Positions 1 through 6,745 of a DNA stretch of 39,196 nt are shown here, in pieces. Position numbers and translations under genes: made by a program. The notes beneath the pieces are model-generated. The model searched no databases and was not told the DNA's origin. It saw only the letters and a program-made list of their open reading frames with translations. The first letter of the stretch is position 1. Each line of letters opens with the position of its first letter. This stretch comes from a virus, in IMG/VR virus record IMGVR_UViG_3300022745_000084, positions 1-39,196 of that record. One strand, 5' to 3'.

Positions 1-12
1 CTTATGGTCACC
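1..12. repeat. Left copy of 12-bp terminal repeat (cos candidate)
   Basis: CTTATGGTCACC occurs at the very first and very last bases of the window. A 12-base identity at both ends is not expected by chance. It would arise from a 12-nt 5' cohesive end filled in during library preparation, or from a circular assembly overlap. The neighbouring HNH-terS-terL order supports a cohesive-end site here. The 61 bases before the first gene stop contain nothing else I can name. Confidence 0.6.
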
Positions 13-61
13 CGTTTTCCTATTATTTCGGGAGAACCTATAGCGGTGGGGGCGCATACCA

Positions 62-547
62 TCACAGCGTATTGTAATACTCCACCAACGGCTCCAACTG
101 CTTCTTTATCGCTAACTTATCAGAGTCTTGCTCTACTTTGGCAATAGCCTCGCGCACCTTTCCGATGCGATTGCACAGCACGATGTATGGCGTCATATCG
201 CTCGCCTTGGGCGCAGTTGATTCGGGGATTGATAGCAGCCCTGCCGTCTGGAAGTCTATCTGCATCACCGGCCTTGCCTCGTCTAGTGATTGGGCTGGCG
301 CGGGCAGTCGGTTAGCTATACGCACGAACCTGTTAAGCTGTTCGTAGTCGCCAAGGTCTTTGGCGTGCTTCTCCACGAATGTCAGGTTAAACGTGCCCTG
401 TGACCACTCTAGCAGCAGTATGCCTATCTCCCGCGCACTGTTAACGTGTCCTACGATGTCCGTTGCCAGCGTATCGCCGTGGCGTTGGAATTCAGCGATG
501 CGGTCTTTGATGGTGGCTGCGAATGACTGCTCAATATCTTGTTTCAT
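62..547 (-). CDS. DUF3102-like protein
   Basis: Product of 161 aa, unknown function. Residues about 36-85 (HVNSAREIGILLLEWSQG, then a region ending NRFVRIANRLP) resemble DUF3102, a helical domain of phage and plasmid proteins that pairs an 'aREiG.lLle' helix with a recognition-helix-like segment, so DNA binding is plausible. Its start codon overlaps the stop of the HTH gene upstream (ATGA), so the two are translationally coupled. It is the second gene of the leftward transcript and the last before the genome ends; on a joined genome the HNH-terminase genes follow. Family assignment is by pattern only. Confidence 0.6.
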   Translation of the reverse strand: MKQDIEQSFAATIKDRIAEFQRHGDTLATDIVGHVNSAREIGILLLEWSQGTFNLTFVEKHAKDLGDYEQLNRFVRIANRLPAPAQSLDEARPVMQIDFQTAGLLSIPESTAPKASDMTPYIVLCNRIGKVREAIAKVEQDSDKLAIKKQLEPLVEYYNTL

Positions 548-900
548 TTACACTTTCCTTTGCGGGTTTTAGAGAACTTCTTGCAGGCTTCAGTTGAGCG
601 TTGTCCGGGCATAGGCTCAATACCAACAATCTCGTTGCCGAACCGCGCTTGGATCTGTTTGACGCAGCGAGTGACAGCGGCGCGGGTGACTCCTAGCCGG
701 ATGGCGAGCGCGGCCTGCGTCTCTCCGCCAGTTATACCAGTGCGCCCGAAGGCGATGGCTAGGCAATAGGCGGACAGCGTCTTGTTATCCGCTTCGATGA
801 TGAAAGAAAGCACGCGGTCGAGTTCGGCAACGAAGTGGACGGCGGCTTCGCGGTAAAGATTCGGCTCGTCGGATTCGTCAAAGAAAGCTTCTTCGGACAT
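544..900 (-). CDS. Helix-turn-helix DNA-binding protein, putative switch regulator
   Basis: Product of 118 aa from ATG at 900; an in-frame TTG at 918 would add six residues but has no better ribosome site. The stretch GETQAALAIRLGVTRAAVTR (about residues 61-80) is a classic helix-turn-helix of the sigma-70 region 4 / MarR kind, followed by a basic tail (KTRKGKCK). It is the first gene of the leftward operon and faces the divergent ERF gene across about 225 bp that hold a 16-bp palindrome. I infer that it controls this region, either as repressor of the early promoter or as activator of the late one. The sequence does not decide between these. Confidence 0.7.
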   Translation of the reverse strand: MSEEAFFDESDEPNLYREAAVHFVAELDRVLSFIIEADNKTLSAYCLAIAFGRTGITGGETQAALAIRLGVTRAAVTRCVKQIQARFGNEIVGIEPMPGQRSTEACKKFSKTRKGKCK

Positions 901-986
901 TGAAACACCATAATTCAAAACATTTTTGCTTGCAACATTCGCGTTGACTTGGCAGCGAGTGGCGTTTGGCTCAATAAAATCAACGG

Positions 987-1002
987 TTTTAGCGTGCTAA
1001 AA
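987..1002. promoter_or_regulatory. Palindromic operator candidate
   Basis: TTTTAGCGTGCTAAAA is an inverted repeat with 7-bp perfect arms (TTTTAGC/GCTAAAA) around a GT centre, in the divergent control region between the HTH gene and the ERF gene. The size and symmetry fit a dimeric HTH repressor site. It lies about 18 bp upstream of the -35 of the best rightward promoter candidate. I saw no second full copy in the window. Confidence 0.55.
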
Positions 1003-1019
1003 ATAAATGAAAAAAGATG

Positions 1020-1047
1020 TTGTAAAGTTTTTGGTAGGTGATAAAGT
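1020..1047 (+). promoter_or_regulatory. Candidate early rightward promoter
   Basis: TTGTAA at 1020-1025, a 16-bp spacer and TAAAGT at 1042-1047, with a TG at 1039-1040 making an extended -10 (TGATAAAGT). It would start transcription about 70 bp upstream of the ERF start. The host sigma consensus is unknown, so this is only a pattern match. Confidence 0.35.
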
Positions 1048-1125
1048 GTCGCTGTTAGATGGAAGTCGATTAAATGAAACAAGGCATTAAGTACGCACAA
1101 CAACAATTATGTTTAATTCAGATTT

Positions 1126-1869
1126 ATGAGTAAAATCCACCAACTAATCCCCGTCATCATGTCCGAAGTCGGGGCAATCGCCAAGGGGCGAAAGAATCAG
1201 CAGCAAGGCTATTCATTCCGGGGCATTGACGATGCCTACCAAGCGTTTCAGCCGGTCTTTGCCAAGCATGGCGTGTTCGTCGTTCCGAACGTGCTTAAAT
1301 CCACCCGCGAAGAGCGGCAAACCAAGTCAGGCGGCGCGTTGATTTACACCACGTTAGAGGTTAAACACACGTTCTACTGTGCGGAGGATGGCACTAGCTT
1401 TGATGCCGTGACAATCGGCGAAGCGATGGATTCTGGCGACAAGAGCAGCAACAAGGCGATGAGCGCGGCGATGAAATATGCTCTTTTGGAAGTGTTCTGC
1501 GTGCCCACAGAAGCGGATAATGACACGGAGAACCATTCTCACGAGCCTGCGCCAAAAGTCGCTACTAGCCCCATTCCCGCCCCGGCACGGCCTATCCTTA
1601 AACGCATTGATGATGCGGATGTGCCCGCCAAAAAGGTTAAGCCCGTTCCGCATAGTGAACGGCTGGCTAAGATGATGACTAAGTTTAGCGAGCTAGGCGT
1701 ATTGCCAAAAGAAGTTCAGGCGTTCGCCGTGGAAGGCGGCTATATCATGCCGAACGAAACGGCTGAAAAGGATTGGCCGGAGAGCAAGATGCCCGCGACG
1801 AAACAGGCTTTCGACGATTTGTGCGAGGAGCTTATCGAACACGCACAGAAAACAGACAACATCCCATAA
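1126..1869 (+). CDS. erf: ERF-family single-strand annealing protein
   Basis: Product of 247 aa. ERF proteins bind single-stranded DNA and anneal complementary strands for phage recombination and end repair or circularisation. The N-terminal 130 residues match the family: 'YSFRGIDDAYQAFQPVFAKHGV' at about 29-50 and the diagnostic GEAMDSGDKSSNKAMSAAMK at 99-118, followed by Y-A-L. The C-terminal part (about 135-247) is variable linker and a helical tail. It is the first gene of the early operon, and a small protein with an SSB-like tail follows 18 bp later, a common pairing. The ATG at 1126 has no obvious Shine-Dalgarno site, unlike its neighbours. Confidence 0.9.
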   Translation: MSKIHQLIPVIMSEVGAIAKGRKNQQQGYSFRGIDDAYQAFQPVFAKHGVFVVPNVLKSTREERQTKSGGALIYTTLEVKHTFYCAEDGTSFDAVTIGEAMDSGDKSSNKAMSAAMKYALLEVFCVPTEADNDTENHSHEPAPKVATSPIPAPARPILKRIDDADVPAKKVKPVPHSERLAKMMTKFSELGVLPKEVQAFAVEGGYIMPNETAEKDWPESKMPATKQAFDDLCEELIEHAQKTDNIP

Positions 1870-1887
1870 ACGAAAAAGGAAAACAAA

Positions 1888-2163
1888 ATGAGTGAACAAA
1901 AACAATACCTGCCCGGAGTGTGGATTCGCGAAAAGCAATTCGCAAACGGCGGCAGCGTCTTAAACGTGTCGGTTAAACGTGAAGCCATCGCCGAGCTTGC
2001 CAAGCTTCTCAACGAAGTGGCGGCGGAATCGGGCTGGGCGCGGCTCGTCATCTCCGGGAGAAAGACGCCGGACGAAAAGAGTACGCATAGCATCTATGTG
2101 GACACATGGAAGCCGACGGGGCAGCCGAAGGCGAAAGCCCCGGACGCAGACGACATCTTTTAA
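1888..2163 (+). CDS. Small recombination-associated protein with SSB-like acidic tail
   Basis: Product of 91 aa, preceded by AAAAAGGAAAAC. The body looks like a small beta-rich domain (GGSVLNVSVKREAIAEL, then ARLVISGRKTPDEKSTHSIYVDTWKP) of a type often found next to RecT/ERF annealing genes. A Pro/Lys linker leads to the C-terminus PDADDIF. An acidic run ending in a terminal Phe is the hallmark of the SSB C-terminal peptide that recruits repair enzymes. I infer a single-stranded-DNA-binding or recombination accessory role alongside ERF; no OB-fold was demonstrated. Confidence 0.6.
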   Translation: MSEQKQYLPGVWIREKQFANGGSVLNVSVKREAIAELAKLLNEVAAESGWARLVISGRKTPDEKSTHSIYVDTWKPTGQPKAKAPDADDIF

Positions 2164-2199
2164 CCAACGCTGGGAAGCGACTAACCGGCCTCAAATCAA

Positions 2200-2484
2200 A
2201 TGAGCTTTTTTGACGACCATAACGACCAACTTCCCGCCGACTTCGAGGACAACGGCCATTGGGCTAACCACACCGCGCTTAAACGCCGCGTCCGGCGCGA
2301 GACTATGCGAGCGATTGCGGATCTATACGCTGTGCCCCCGTTGCCGACGTTGCCCGAAAAGCAACTATTCACGCTTGACGAACTGACTCCGGCGGAGCGC
2401 ATTGAACGCGATAGGCGCATCGCCGAACAAATGGCTCAGCATGAAAAGATGTGGGCTGAACGCGACGACTACCGGCACGTTTAA
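2200..2484 (+). CDS. Hypothetical protein, charged
   Basis: Product of 94 aa. It is rich in Arg, Asp and Glu, with a helical C-terminal half (TPAERIERDRRIAEQMAQHEKMWAERDDY). The N-terminus is acidic and Asn-rich (MSFFDDHNDQLPADFEDN). I recognise no family. It lies 36 bp after the SSB-tail gene in the early operon. There is no strong ribosome site before the ATG. Confidence 0.65.
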   Translation: MSFFDDHNDQLPADFEDNGHWANHTALKRRVRRETMRAIADLYAVPPLPTLPEKQLFTLDELTPAERIERDRRIAEQMAQHEKMWAERDDYRHV

Positions 2485-2498
2485 ACGAAAGGAATCAA

Positions 2499-2738
2499 AT
2501 GAAATCAACTGCATCAAAACAAGGCAAGCGCATCATGGAACTGCTACTAGACAACGCGAACGACGAGTGCCGCGCCATTGACCTGCACCACGCGGGCAGC
2601 GGCTATAAACGCTCCGGCTTCGTCGCCAGCCTGTCCAGGCGCATCTCTGACCTGCGCGACGCTGGCAACAACATCACCTGCCGCCGAGAGACGCAGCGCG
2701 ACGGGCAGGTGTTCACGTTCTACACGCTACACCTGTAA
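2499..2738 (+). CDS. Small winged-helix-like protein
   Basis: Product of 79 aa, preceded by GAAAGGAATCAA. 'SKQGKRIMELLLDN..NDECRAIDLH', then 'FVASLSRRISDLRDAGNNI', then 'QVFTFYTLHL' has the helix-helix-recognition helix-beta-wing order of small phage winged-helix proteins in which an 'R-I-s-dLR..G..I' helix contacts DNA. A DNA-binding regulatory role is inferred from shape only. Confidence 0.6.
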   Translation: MKSTASKQGKRIMELLLDNANDECRAIDLHHAGSGYKRSGFVASLSRRISDLRDAGNNITCRRETQRDGQVFTFYTLHL

Positions 2739-2774
2739 CCTTACCACCCCCGCCAAAACCAAGGAGAGTTTGCC

Positions 2775-2978
2775 ATGCGTAAACAACCAACAACCATTAA
2801 CAAAAACAATAAATCGCTTGCGTCAAGTGCTGCTGCGGGAACTGTTCTTGAAAAGGTGGGTGACGGACTTACTCGCGTACCTGCAAACATGGCGAGCCTT
2901 GGCGGGGGTAAATTTAACCGCAAGACGATGGCTGGGCGACTAGCCTATCAGGGCAGCATCTTCAATCACACTGTATGA
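2775..2978 (+). CDS. Hypothetical protein
   Basis: Product of 67 aa with a good ribosome site (AAGGAGAGTTTGCC). It is basic and low in complexity at the N-terminus (many Asn, Lys, Thr). I recognise no family. Its stop overlaps the next start (ATGA). Confidence 0.55.
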   Translation: MRKQPTTINKNNKSLASSAAAGTVLEKVGDGLTRVPANMASLGGGKFNRKTMAGRLAYQGSIFNHTV

Positions 2979-3448
2979 AGCCATTTATCGTTGATATTCA
3001 GCCAAACCTACAATGGGTCGGCAAAGACCGGTCAGACCGCAAGCCGGAGCGCATAGCTAAGGCGATGGGATTCTTTGCGCGGCAAATCGCCATGCGTAAA
3101 GACCCGTCGCGTTGCCCGCGTTGCGGCGCAGACCGTGGCGCAGAGTTTAGGACGTGCGACAAGTGCCGCGCATCCATCCGCAAATCAAAGCTCCGAGCCA
3201 AGGGCATTGCCGTGGTCAAGGGCGGCGAATACTCAAACTCAGACCTAGCCGCGATGGTGCTGCAAATGCGCCGCGAGATGGACAAGATGCAAACCCGATT
3301 TAAACTCTGGCAGAGGGCCGCCGACTATCGTAGAAACCTGCACTACCGAACGAACACCATGCGGAAAAAATACCTGAAACAATTCAGCAAGGCCGAGGCG
3401 ATGGACTATCTGCAACAATCAAATCACGCTTATGAAAATGAAACCTAA
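2975..3448 (+). CDS. Zinc-ribbon and helical hypothetical protein
   Basis: Product of 157 aa. CPRCGADRG..FRTCDKCRAS at about residues 47-68 is a four-Cys zinc ribbon. Then comes a helical, strongly basic region with many Met, Arg and Lys residues (LAAMVLQMRREMDKMQTRFKLW). A nucleic-acid-binding role is likely but no family is recognised. It overlaps the next gene by 17 bp. Confidence 0.6.
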   Translation: MKPFIVDIQPNLQWVGKDRSDRKPERIAKAMGFFARQIAMRKDPSRCPRCGADRGAEFRTCDKCRASIRKSKLRAKGIAVVKGGEYSNSDLAAMVLQMRREMDKMQTRFKLWQRAADYRRNLHYRTNTMRKKYLKQFSKAEAMDYLQQSNHAYENET

Positions 3449-3812
3449 TTGGCGATACACGCCGGAGAACTGGCTGCGCGTCATCAACACATGGCTGGCA
3501 CGCCATGACAACCTGCCGCTTGGCTGCTTGGCAAAACACCTTAAACGCATCCTCTACGTCTCAGCCATAATCGCCATGCCCGCACACGCCTGCGTCATCA
3601 CGCTGACCAACGCGAGCTATGCCAACGGGTTCTCCTGCCAAATCAACCGCTCCGGCGACTGCGCCTATGTCGTCGAGCGCAGCGCGGACATGGTGACATG
3701 GCAACGCGCCAGTTGGTTTGTGGACGCGGATGAGGCGTGGTTCTACGACGCTACGGCACAGCGGATGTTCTACCGTGCGCGAGTCGTTGATGTGAACGAA
3801 CCATTGCAATGA
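3432..3812 (+). CDS. Exported protein with Verrucomicrobiota-type C-terminal domain
   Basis: Product of 126 aa. A membrane segment or late signal sequence lies at about 40-55 (ILYVSAIIAMPAHACVITL). It is followed by a beta-domain reading 'FSCQINRSGDCAYVVERSADMVTW' and ending 'FYDATAQRMFYRARVVDV'. The order 'Y-V-V-E-x-S-x-D-x-V-x-W ... F-Y-R-A' is the C-terminal signature I know from many secreted Verrucomicrobiota proteins. Here it stands alone, so it looks like a host domain captured by the phage. It sits between a zinc-ribbon gene and an HNH gene and is coupled by overlap to both. Its function is unknown; acting in the periplasm or at the cell surface is plausible. Confidence 0.6.
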   Translation: MKMKPNWRYTPENWLRVINTWLARHDNLPLGCLAKHLKRILYVSAIIAMPAHACVITLTNASYANGFSCQINRSGDCAYVVERSADMVTWQRASWFVDADEAWFYDATAQRMFYRARVVDVNEPLQ

Positions 3813-4198
3813 AAAAACTAATTGATGTCATACCGGCTGCGCTTGGAGAAAAGTCTTTTTCAAGCCAATACTCAGACCCGCGATGGAAGAACCGCGCACA
3901 GCAGTTCAGGCGTTCAATCGGAAGCTATTGCCAATCGTGCCGACGTGGAGACTTGCCAATTCAAGTGCATCACGTTAACTATTCGCCCGGAGAACTTATT
4001 TGGGAAGCAGACGACCAAAACCTTGCTCTGCTTTGCGAGCCGTGCCATAAGTTAATCCACAAATCAATCCGCGTTTTCAGAGCTACCGTTGGCCGCGCAA
4101 ACGCATCTAACTCAGCATCCATCGCCGGGATTCTGTATCAACTCGTTAAAAAGCATGGCGACCAAAGAACCGCAATCAAGCTGGCATCACTTCTATGA
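3809..4198 (+). CDS. HNH endonuclease-like protein
   Basis: Product of 129 aa. The HNH core is 'YCQSCRRGDLPIQVHHVNY' at about 41-59, then 'DQNLALLCEPCHKLIH', giving two CxxC zinc knuckles, the HH pair, the central Asn and the final His. This is a compact phage HNH of the kind found in replication modules. The start overlaps the previous stop (ATGA), and the stop overlaps the start of the DUF1376 gene. Targets unknown. Confidence 0.75.
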   Translation: MKKLIDVIPAALGEKSFSSQYSDPRWKNRAQQFRRSIGSYCQSCRRGDLPIQVHHVNYSPGELIWEADDQNLALLCEPCHKLIHKSIRVFRATVGRANASNSASIAGILYQLVKKHGDQRTAIKLASLL

Positions 4199-5010
4199 AA
4201 CCACCCGCATTCCAATTCTATGCTGACGACTTCTTGGCGGGCACGTTTTCAATGTCAAACGAGGAGCGCGGCCTTTACATAACGCTACTATGCCGACAAT
4301 GGACACAGGGATACGTCACAAAGGAAGAAATGGCTAGGCTATCGGCAGGAATGGCACAGCCATTGGTTAGCCATGTCTTAGCTAAGTTCCGCGAGACTGA
4401 ATCTGGCGTATTTCAGAACGCAAGAATGGAGTCCGAACGCGACAAGCAAGCTCAATTCCGCGCAAACCGTTCAGAATCAGGCAAAGCAGGCGCAGACAAG
4501 CGATGGCACAGCCATAGCACAGCCATAGCACAGCCAATGGCAAACACTATGGCAAAACATAGCTCTCCGTCTCCGTCTCCGTCTCCGTCTCCAAGTAAGA
4601 TGCTAAAAGAAAGAAATAGGCATCCGAGTTTGGATGAGGTTAAGATGAACGCGGCAAGAATCGGGCAATCGGACGAAGATGCAGAATCGTTTTGGCATCA
4701 CTTTGAATCGTCTGGATGGATTGACAAGAACGGCAACCCGGTTGTTAAGTGGCAATCAAAGCAGGCCGGTTGGAAAAACACCACACAAGCGAATAAATTA
4801 CAAGAATCACAATCAGTCGGCGGAGCGGCTGAAATGATTCTAATGTCAAATGAATACAAGCGCGTCTGCGAGCGCATAACAAAGATTCAAACCAACGCCG
4901 CTCAAGATGCGATGGGCGCAAAGCTGTACACGCAATCTGAAAAGGCTGAACTTGTCAAGATGCGAGCGCGGCGCGATGAGTTGAAAAAGAAATTGGGCAT
5001 TACGATTTAA
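4195..5010 (+). CDS. DUF1376-containing replisome-organizer-like protein
   Basis: Product of 271 aa. Residues about 1-95 match DUF1376 (FYADDFLAGTFSMSNEERGLYITLLCRQW), the N-terminal domain of many phage replication-initiation proteins. A low-complexity linker (about 102-137, Ser-Pro repeats) follows. Then 'FWHHFESSGWIDKNGNPVVKW' and 'QAGWKN' at about 158-186 match the C-terminal motif of replisome organizers, and a helical tail ends the protein. I infer a role in origin recognition or helicase recruitment. No DnaC-type loader or helicase gene is present, so replication probably uses host machinery. Confidence 0.75.
   Translation: MKPPAFQFYADDFLAGTFSMSNEERGLYITLLCRQWTQGYVTKEEMARLSAGMAQPLVSHVLAKFRETESGVFQNARMESERDKQAQFRANRSESGKAGADKRWHSHSTAIAQPMANTMAKHSSPSPSPSPSPSKMLKERNRHPSLDEVKMNAARIGQSDEDAESFWHHFESSGWIDKNGNPVVKWQSKQAGWKNTTQANKLQESQSVGGAAEMILMSNEYKRVCERITKIQTNAAQDAMGAKLYTQSEKAELVKMRARRDELKKKLGITI
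4565..4592 (+). repeat. CTCCGT hexanucleotide microsatellite
   Basis: Four complete CTCCGT units plus CTCC, inside the DUF1376 gene, encoding alternating Ser-Pro. Unit changes keep the frame, so slippage would only alter the length of the linker. Just upstream (about 4508-4540) an AGCCATAGCAC segment is also repeated. Confidence 0.9.
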
Positions 5011-5055
5011 TGCTTGCACAAACACAAACAAAGATTACACTACTAGGAAGATTAA

Positions 5056-5265
5056 ATGAAGATTGATACTAACATACCGATTCCGCCCAAGTTCCCGTAC
5101 AGCAATCAACGCATTTTACGCCAAGCGTTGAAGGAAATGAAATACGGCGATTCGTTCATAGTTGATTATTGTCAAAAGGCGCATCACGCGGCGAAATGCG
5201 CCGGAGTTAAAATTTTAACGCGCAAGGTCAACGGCGAAGGGTTTAGGGTGTGGAAAATCAAATGA
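5056..5265 (+). CDS. Conserved small phage protein
   Basis: Product of 69 aa, with TAGGAAGATTAA before the ATG. 'LKEMKYGDSFIVDYCQKAHHAAKCAGVKILTRKVNGEGFRVWKIK' follows a pattern common in small phage proteins: a GdSf.v strand, a helix with Ala repeats, then 'G.kv..R...g..RvWr'. No function is known. Preceded by a 45-bp gap without features. Confidence 0.65.
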   Translation: MKIDTNIPIPPKFPYSNQRILRQALKEMKYGDSFIVDYCQKAHHAAKCAGVKILTRKVNGEGFRVWKIK

Positions 5266-5280
5266 CAACAAAAGGAAATT

Positions 5281-5535
5281 ATGAAACCATTCGATCCAAC
5301 TAAAACGGCTGAATGGTATTTTGATTTAGACCCGGTTACTCAAGGCACGGACGCAAAAGCCGTATTTAGCGTAACTCAAATTCAAGCAATCCAACTAGAC
5401 GCCATGCGTGAAGGGATGCGGAGAGCGGCGGAGACAATTAACCCATGTTCTAATCCGAATTGTGGAAATGACGAGTGTGATTTAGGAAGAAAAATCCTCA
5501 CCGCCGCCGAGCAACTAACGACGAAAGATTTATGA
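5281..5535 (+). CDS. Hypothetical protein with Cys cluster
   Basis: Product of 84 aa, preceded by AAAGGAAATT. CSNPNCGNDEC at about residues 57-67 could bind metal, and helices flank it. No family recognised. Coupled by ATGA to the next gene. Confidence 0.6.
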   Translation: MKPFDPTKTAEWYFDLDPVTQGTDAKAVFSVTQIQAIQLDAMREGMRRAAETINPCSNPNCGNDECDLGRKILTAAEQLTTKDL

Positions 5536-6056
5536 CAAATATCGAACAAAAACTGAAAGACGCAGCCGAAAAAAGTATCCTAAAAATCATCAGTGATGGC
5601 GGATGGATACAACCTGACTGCGCGAACCGTATCCAACTGCCGCGAGACCTGATGAATGAAGTCTGGGCAATGGTGGACAGGGATACGCTCAAGCTAAAAC
5701 TCAAAGAACGAATCGAGCAAGAACTCGCTGACCGAATCGTGAACCAAATCGCGGCGGAACTATCAACCGACATCAAGCAAGTGTTGTCCGTGCCGGAACG
5801 CCGGGAAGCTGTCCGCGCAATCGCACGCGTACACATGACCGCTATAATGAAAACTGAAAATCCACAAGCCGACCACTGGCAAAAAGCCTACAACGAAATG
5901 GCTGACACTGCGACGGTGCTAATGAACGCGCTCTGCGAAATCCGAGACAAAGCCGACCCATACACGCACCAAATCCACTGGTGCAGGCAAACCGCATCTG
6001 TCGCCATCGAGAAAGCAAACGCCGCACTTCGGCCTAACGAGAAAGGTCATCGATGA
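5532..6056 (+). CDS. Hypothetical helical protein
   Basis: Product of 174 aa. Long amphipathic helices (LKLKERIEQELADRIVNQIAAEL and WQKAYNEMADTATVLMNAL) with charged, coiled-coil-like spacing. No motif or family recognised. ATGA overlaps on both sides place it firmly in the early operon. Confidence 0.6.
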   Translation: MTNIEQKLKDAAEKSILKIISDGGWIQPDCANRIQLPRDLMNEVWAMVDRDTLKLKLKERIEQELADRIVNQIAAELSTDIKQVLSVPERREAVRAIARVHMTAIMKTENPQADHWQKAYNEMADTATVLMNALCEIRDKADPYTHQIHWCRQTASVAIEKANAALRPNEKGHR

Positions 6057-6325
6057 GCGCCGCCAACCAACCATACTCCGAAGCACAAAAAGCCATGATA
6101 AAAAAGTTCAACGCCCATATCCGCGAGGACTCAAGCTCATTCGCTGCACCGTCTTGTTCGGCTCGGGCAATAGAAGGCGAAACGCACGAAATACCTGAAC
6201 GGGAATGCTCAATCTGCAAAGGCAATGGATTCATTGATGTTGAAAAGCATGATCGAGTAGAGCAAGAGGACTGCCGCTGGTGCGGCACAACCGGAATCGA
6301 GCCGAACAAATGTTCCAACGCTTAA
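6053..6325 (+). CDS. DnaJ-type zinc-knuckle small protein
   Basis: Product of 90 aa. The C-terminal half holds CSICKGNG and CRWCGTTG, two CxxCxGxG-like knuckles as in the cysteine-rich domain of DnaJ, with Gly spacing partly kept. There is no J domain. A metal-binding role is likely; its partner is unknown. Confidence 0.6.
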   Translation: MSAANQPYSEAQKAMIKKFNAHIREDSSSFAAPSCSARAIEGETHEIPERECSICKGNGFIDVEKHDRVEQEDCRWCGTTGIEPNKCSNA

Positions 6326-6353
6326 TGTTACCAATGAGGATGATTATAAATTT

Positions 6354-6482
6354 TTGGAATGGGACAAAAACTCAGAAGTTTTTATAAACAATGACTTCCC
6401 CGGAAGAATCCATGTCGGTGACAAGACCTATCGCATCGTAACCGTAACCAACATCTCCGTAGAATTGAAGGAGGCAAAATGA
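6354..6482 (+). CDS. Possible small gene lacking an ATG
   Basis: A protein-like open frame (EWDKNSEVFINNDFPGRIHV, then GDKTYRIVTVTNISVELKEAK) ends at the TGA overlapping the next ATG. The frame is open back to about 6261, but no in-frame ATG or GTG exists. TTG at 6354 is the only usual start, giving 42 aa, with GAGG 14 bp upstream. Gene tiling and the ATGA junction favour a real gene. Its start may be unusual, mutated, or reached by frameshift from the upstream gene. Confidence 0.35.
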   Translation: MEWDKNSEVFINNDFPGRIHVGDKTYRIVTVTNISVELKEAK

Positions 6483-6745
6483 ATCTCATAGAATTTCCAG
6501 AGCAGACAGTTGTAATCGCAAAAGACCAAGCTGAATATCTGCCGTTGCCCGCTCACCGATTCGAGGATTGTCCGCGGCAAGGACGCATCGCGTGTTGCTG
6601 GCAATTAACATGGCGAGAACGATTCGCCGTTCTAATTAGGGGCAAACTATGGCATCAAGTGTTGACATTTAATCAGCCATTGCAGCCTCAATTTTTCAGC
6701 GTTGAAAAACCCCAAATGCCAATAAATGAAAAGGAGGTAAAATGA
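6479..6745 (+). CDS. Conserved small environmental-phage protein
   Basis: Product of 88 aa with a strong site (GAAGGAGGCAAA). 'MNLIEFPEQTVVIAKDQAEYLPLP' and 'GRIACCWQLTWRERFAVLIRGKLWHQVLTFNQPLQPQ' match a small protein I recognise as recurrent in uncultured phages and some bacteria. Function unknown. Trp, Cys and basic residues cluster in the middle. Overlaps the next gene by ATGA. Confidence 0.75.
   Translation: MNLIEFPEQTVVIAKDQAEYLPLPAHRFEDCPRQGRIACCWQLTWRERFAVLIRGKLWHQVLTFNQPLQPQFFSVEKPQMPINEKEVK

Noticed and set aside
944-980. TTGACT at 944-949 as the rightward -35
   Set aside because: The best A/T-rich -10 candidate (TAAAAT about 975-980) is 25 bp away, too far for a normal promoter.
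915-1106. 63-aa leftward reading frame in the control region
   Set aside because: Starts at TTG, hydrophobic and low in complexity, no ribosome site, and covers the operator and promoter candidates; more likely non-coding.
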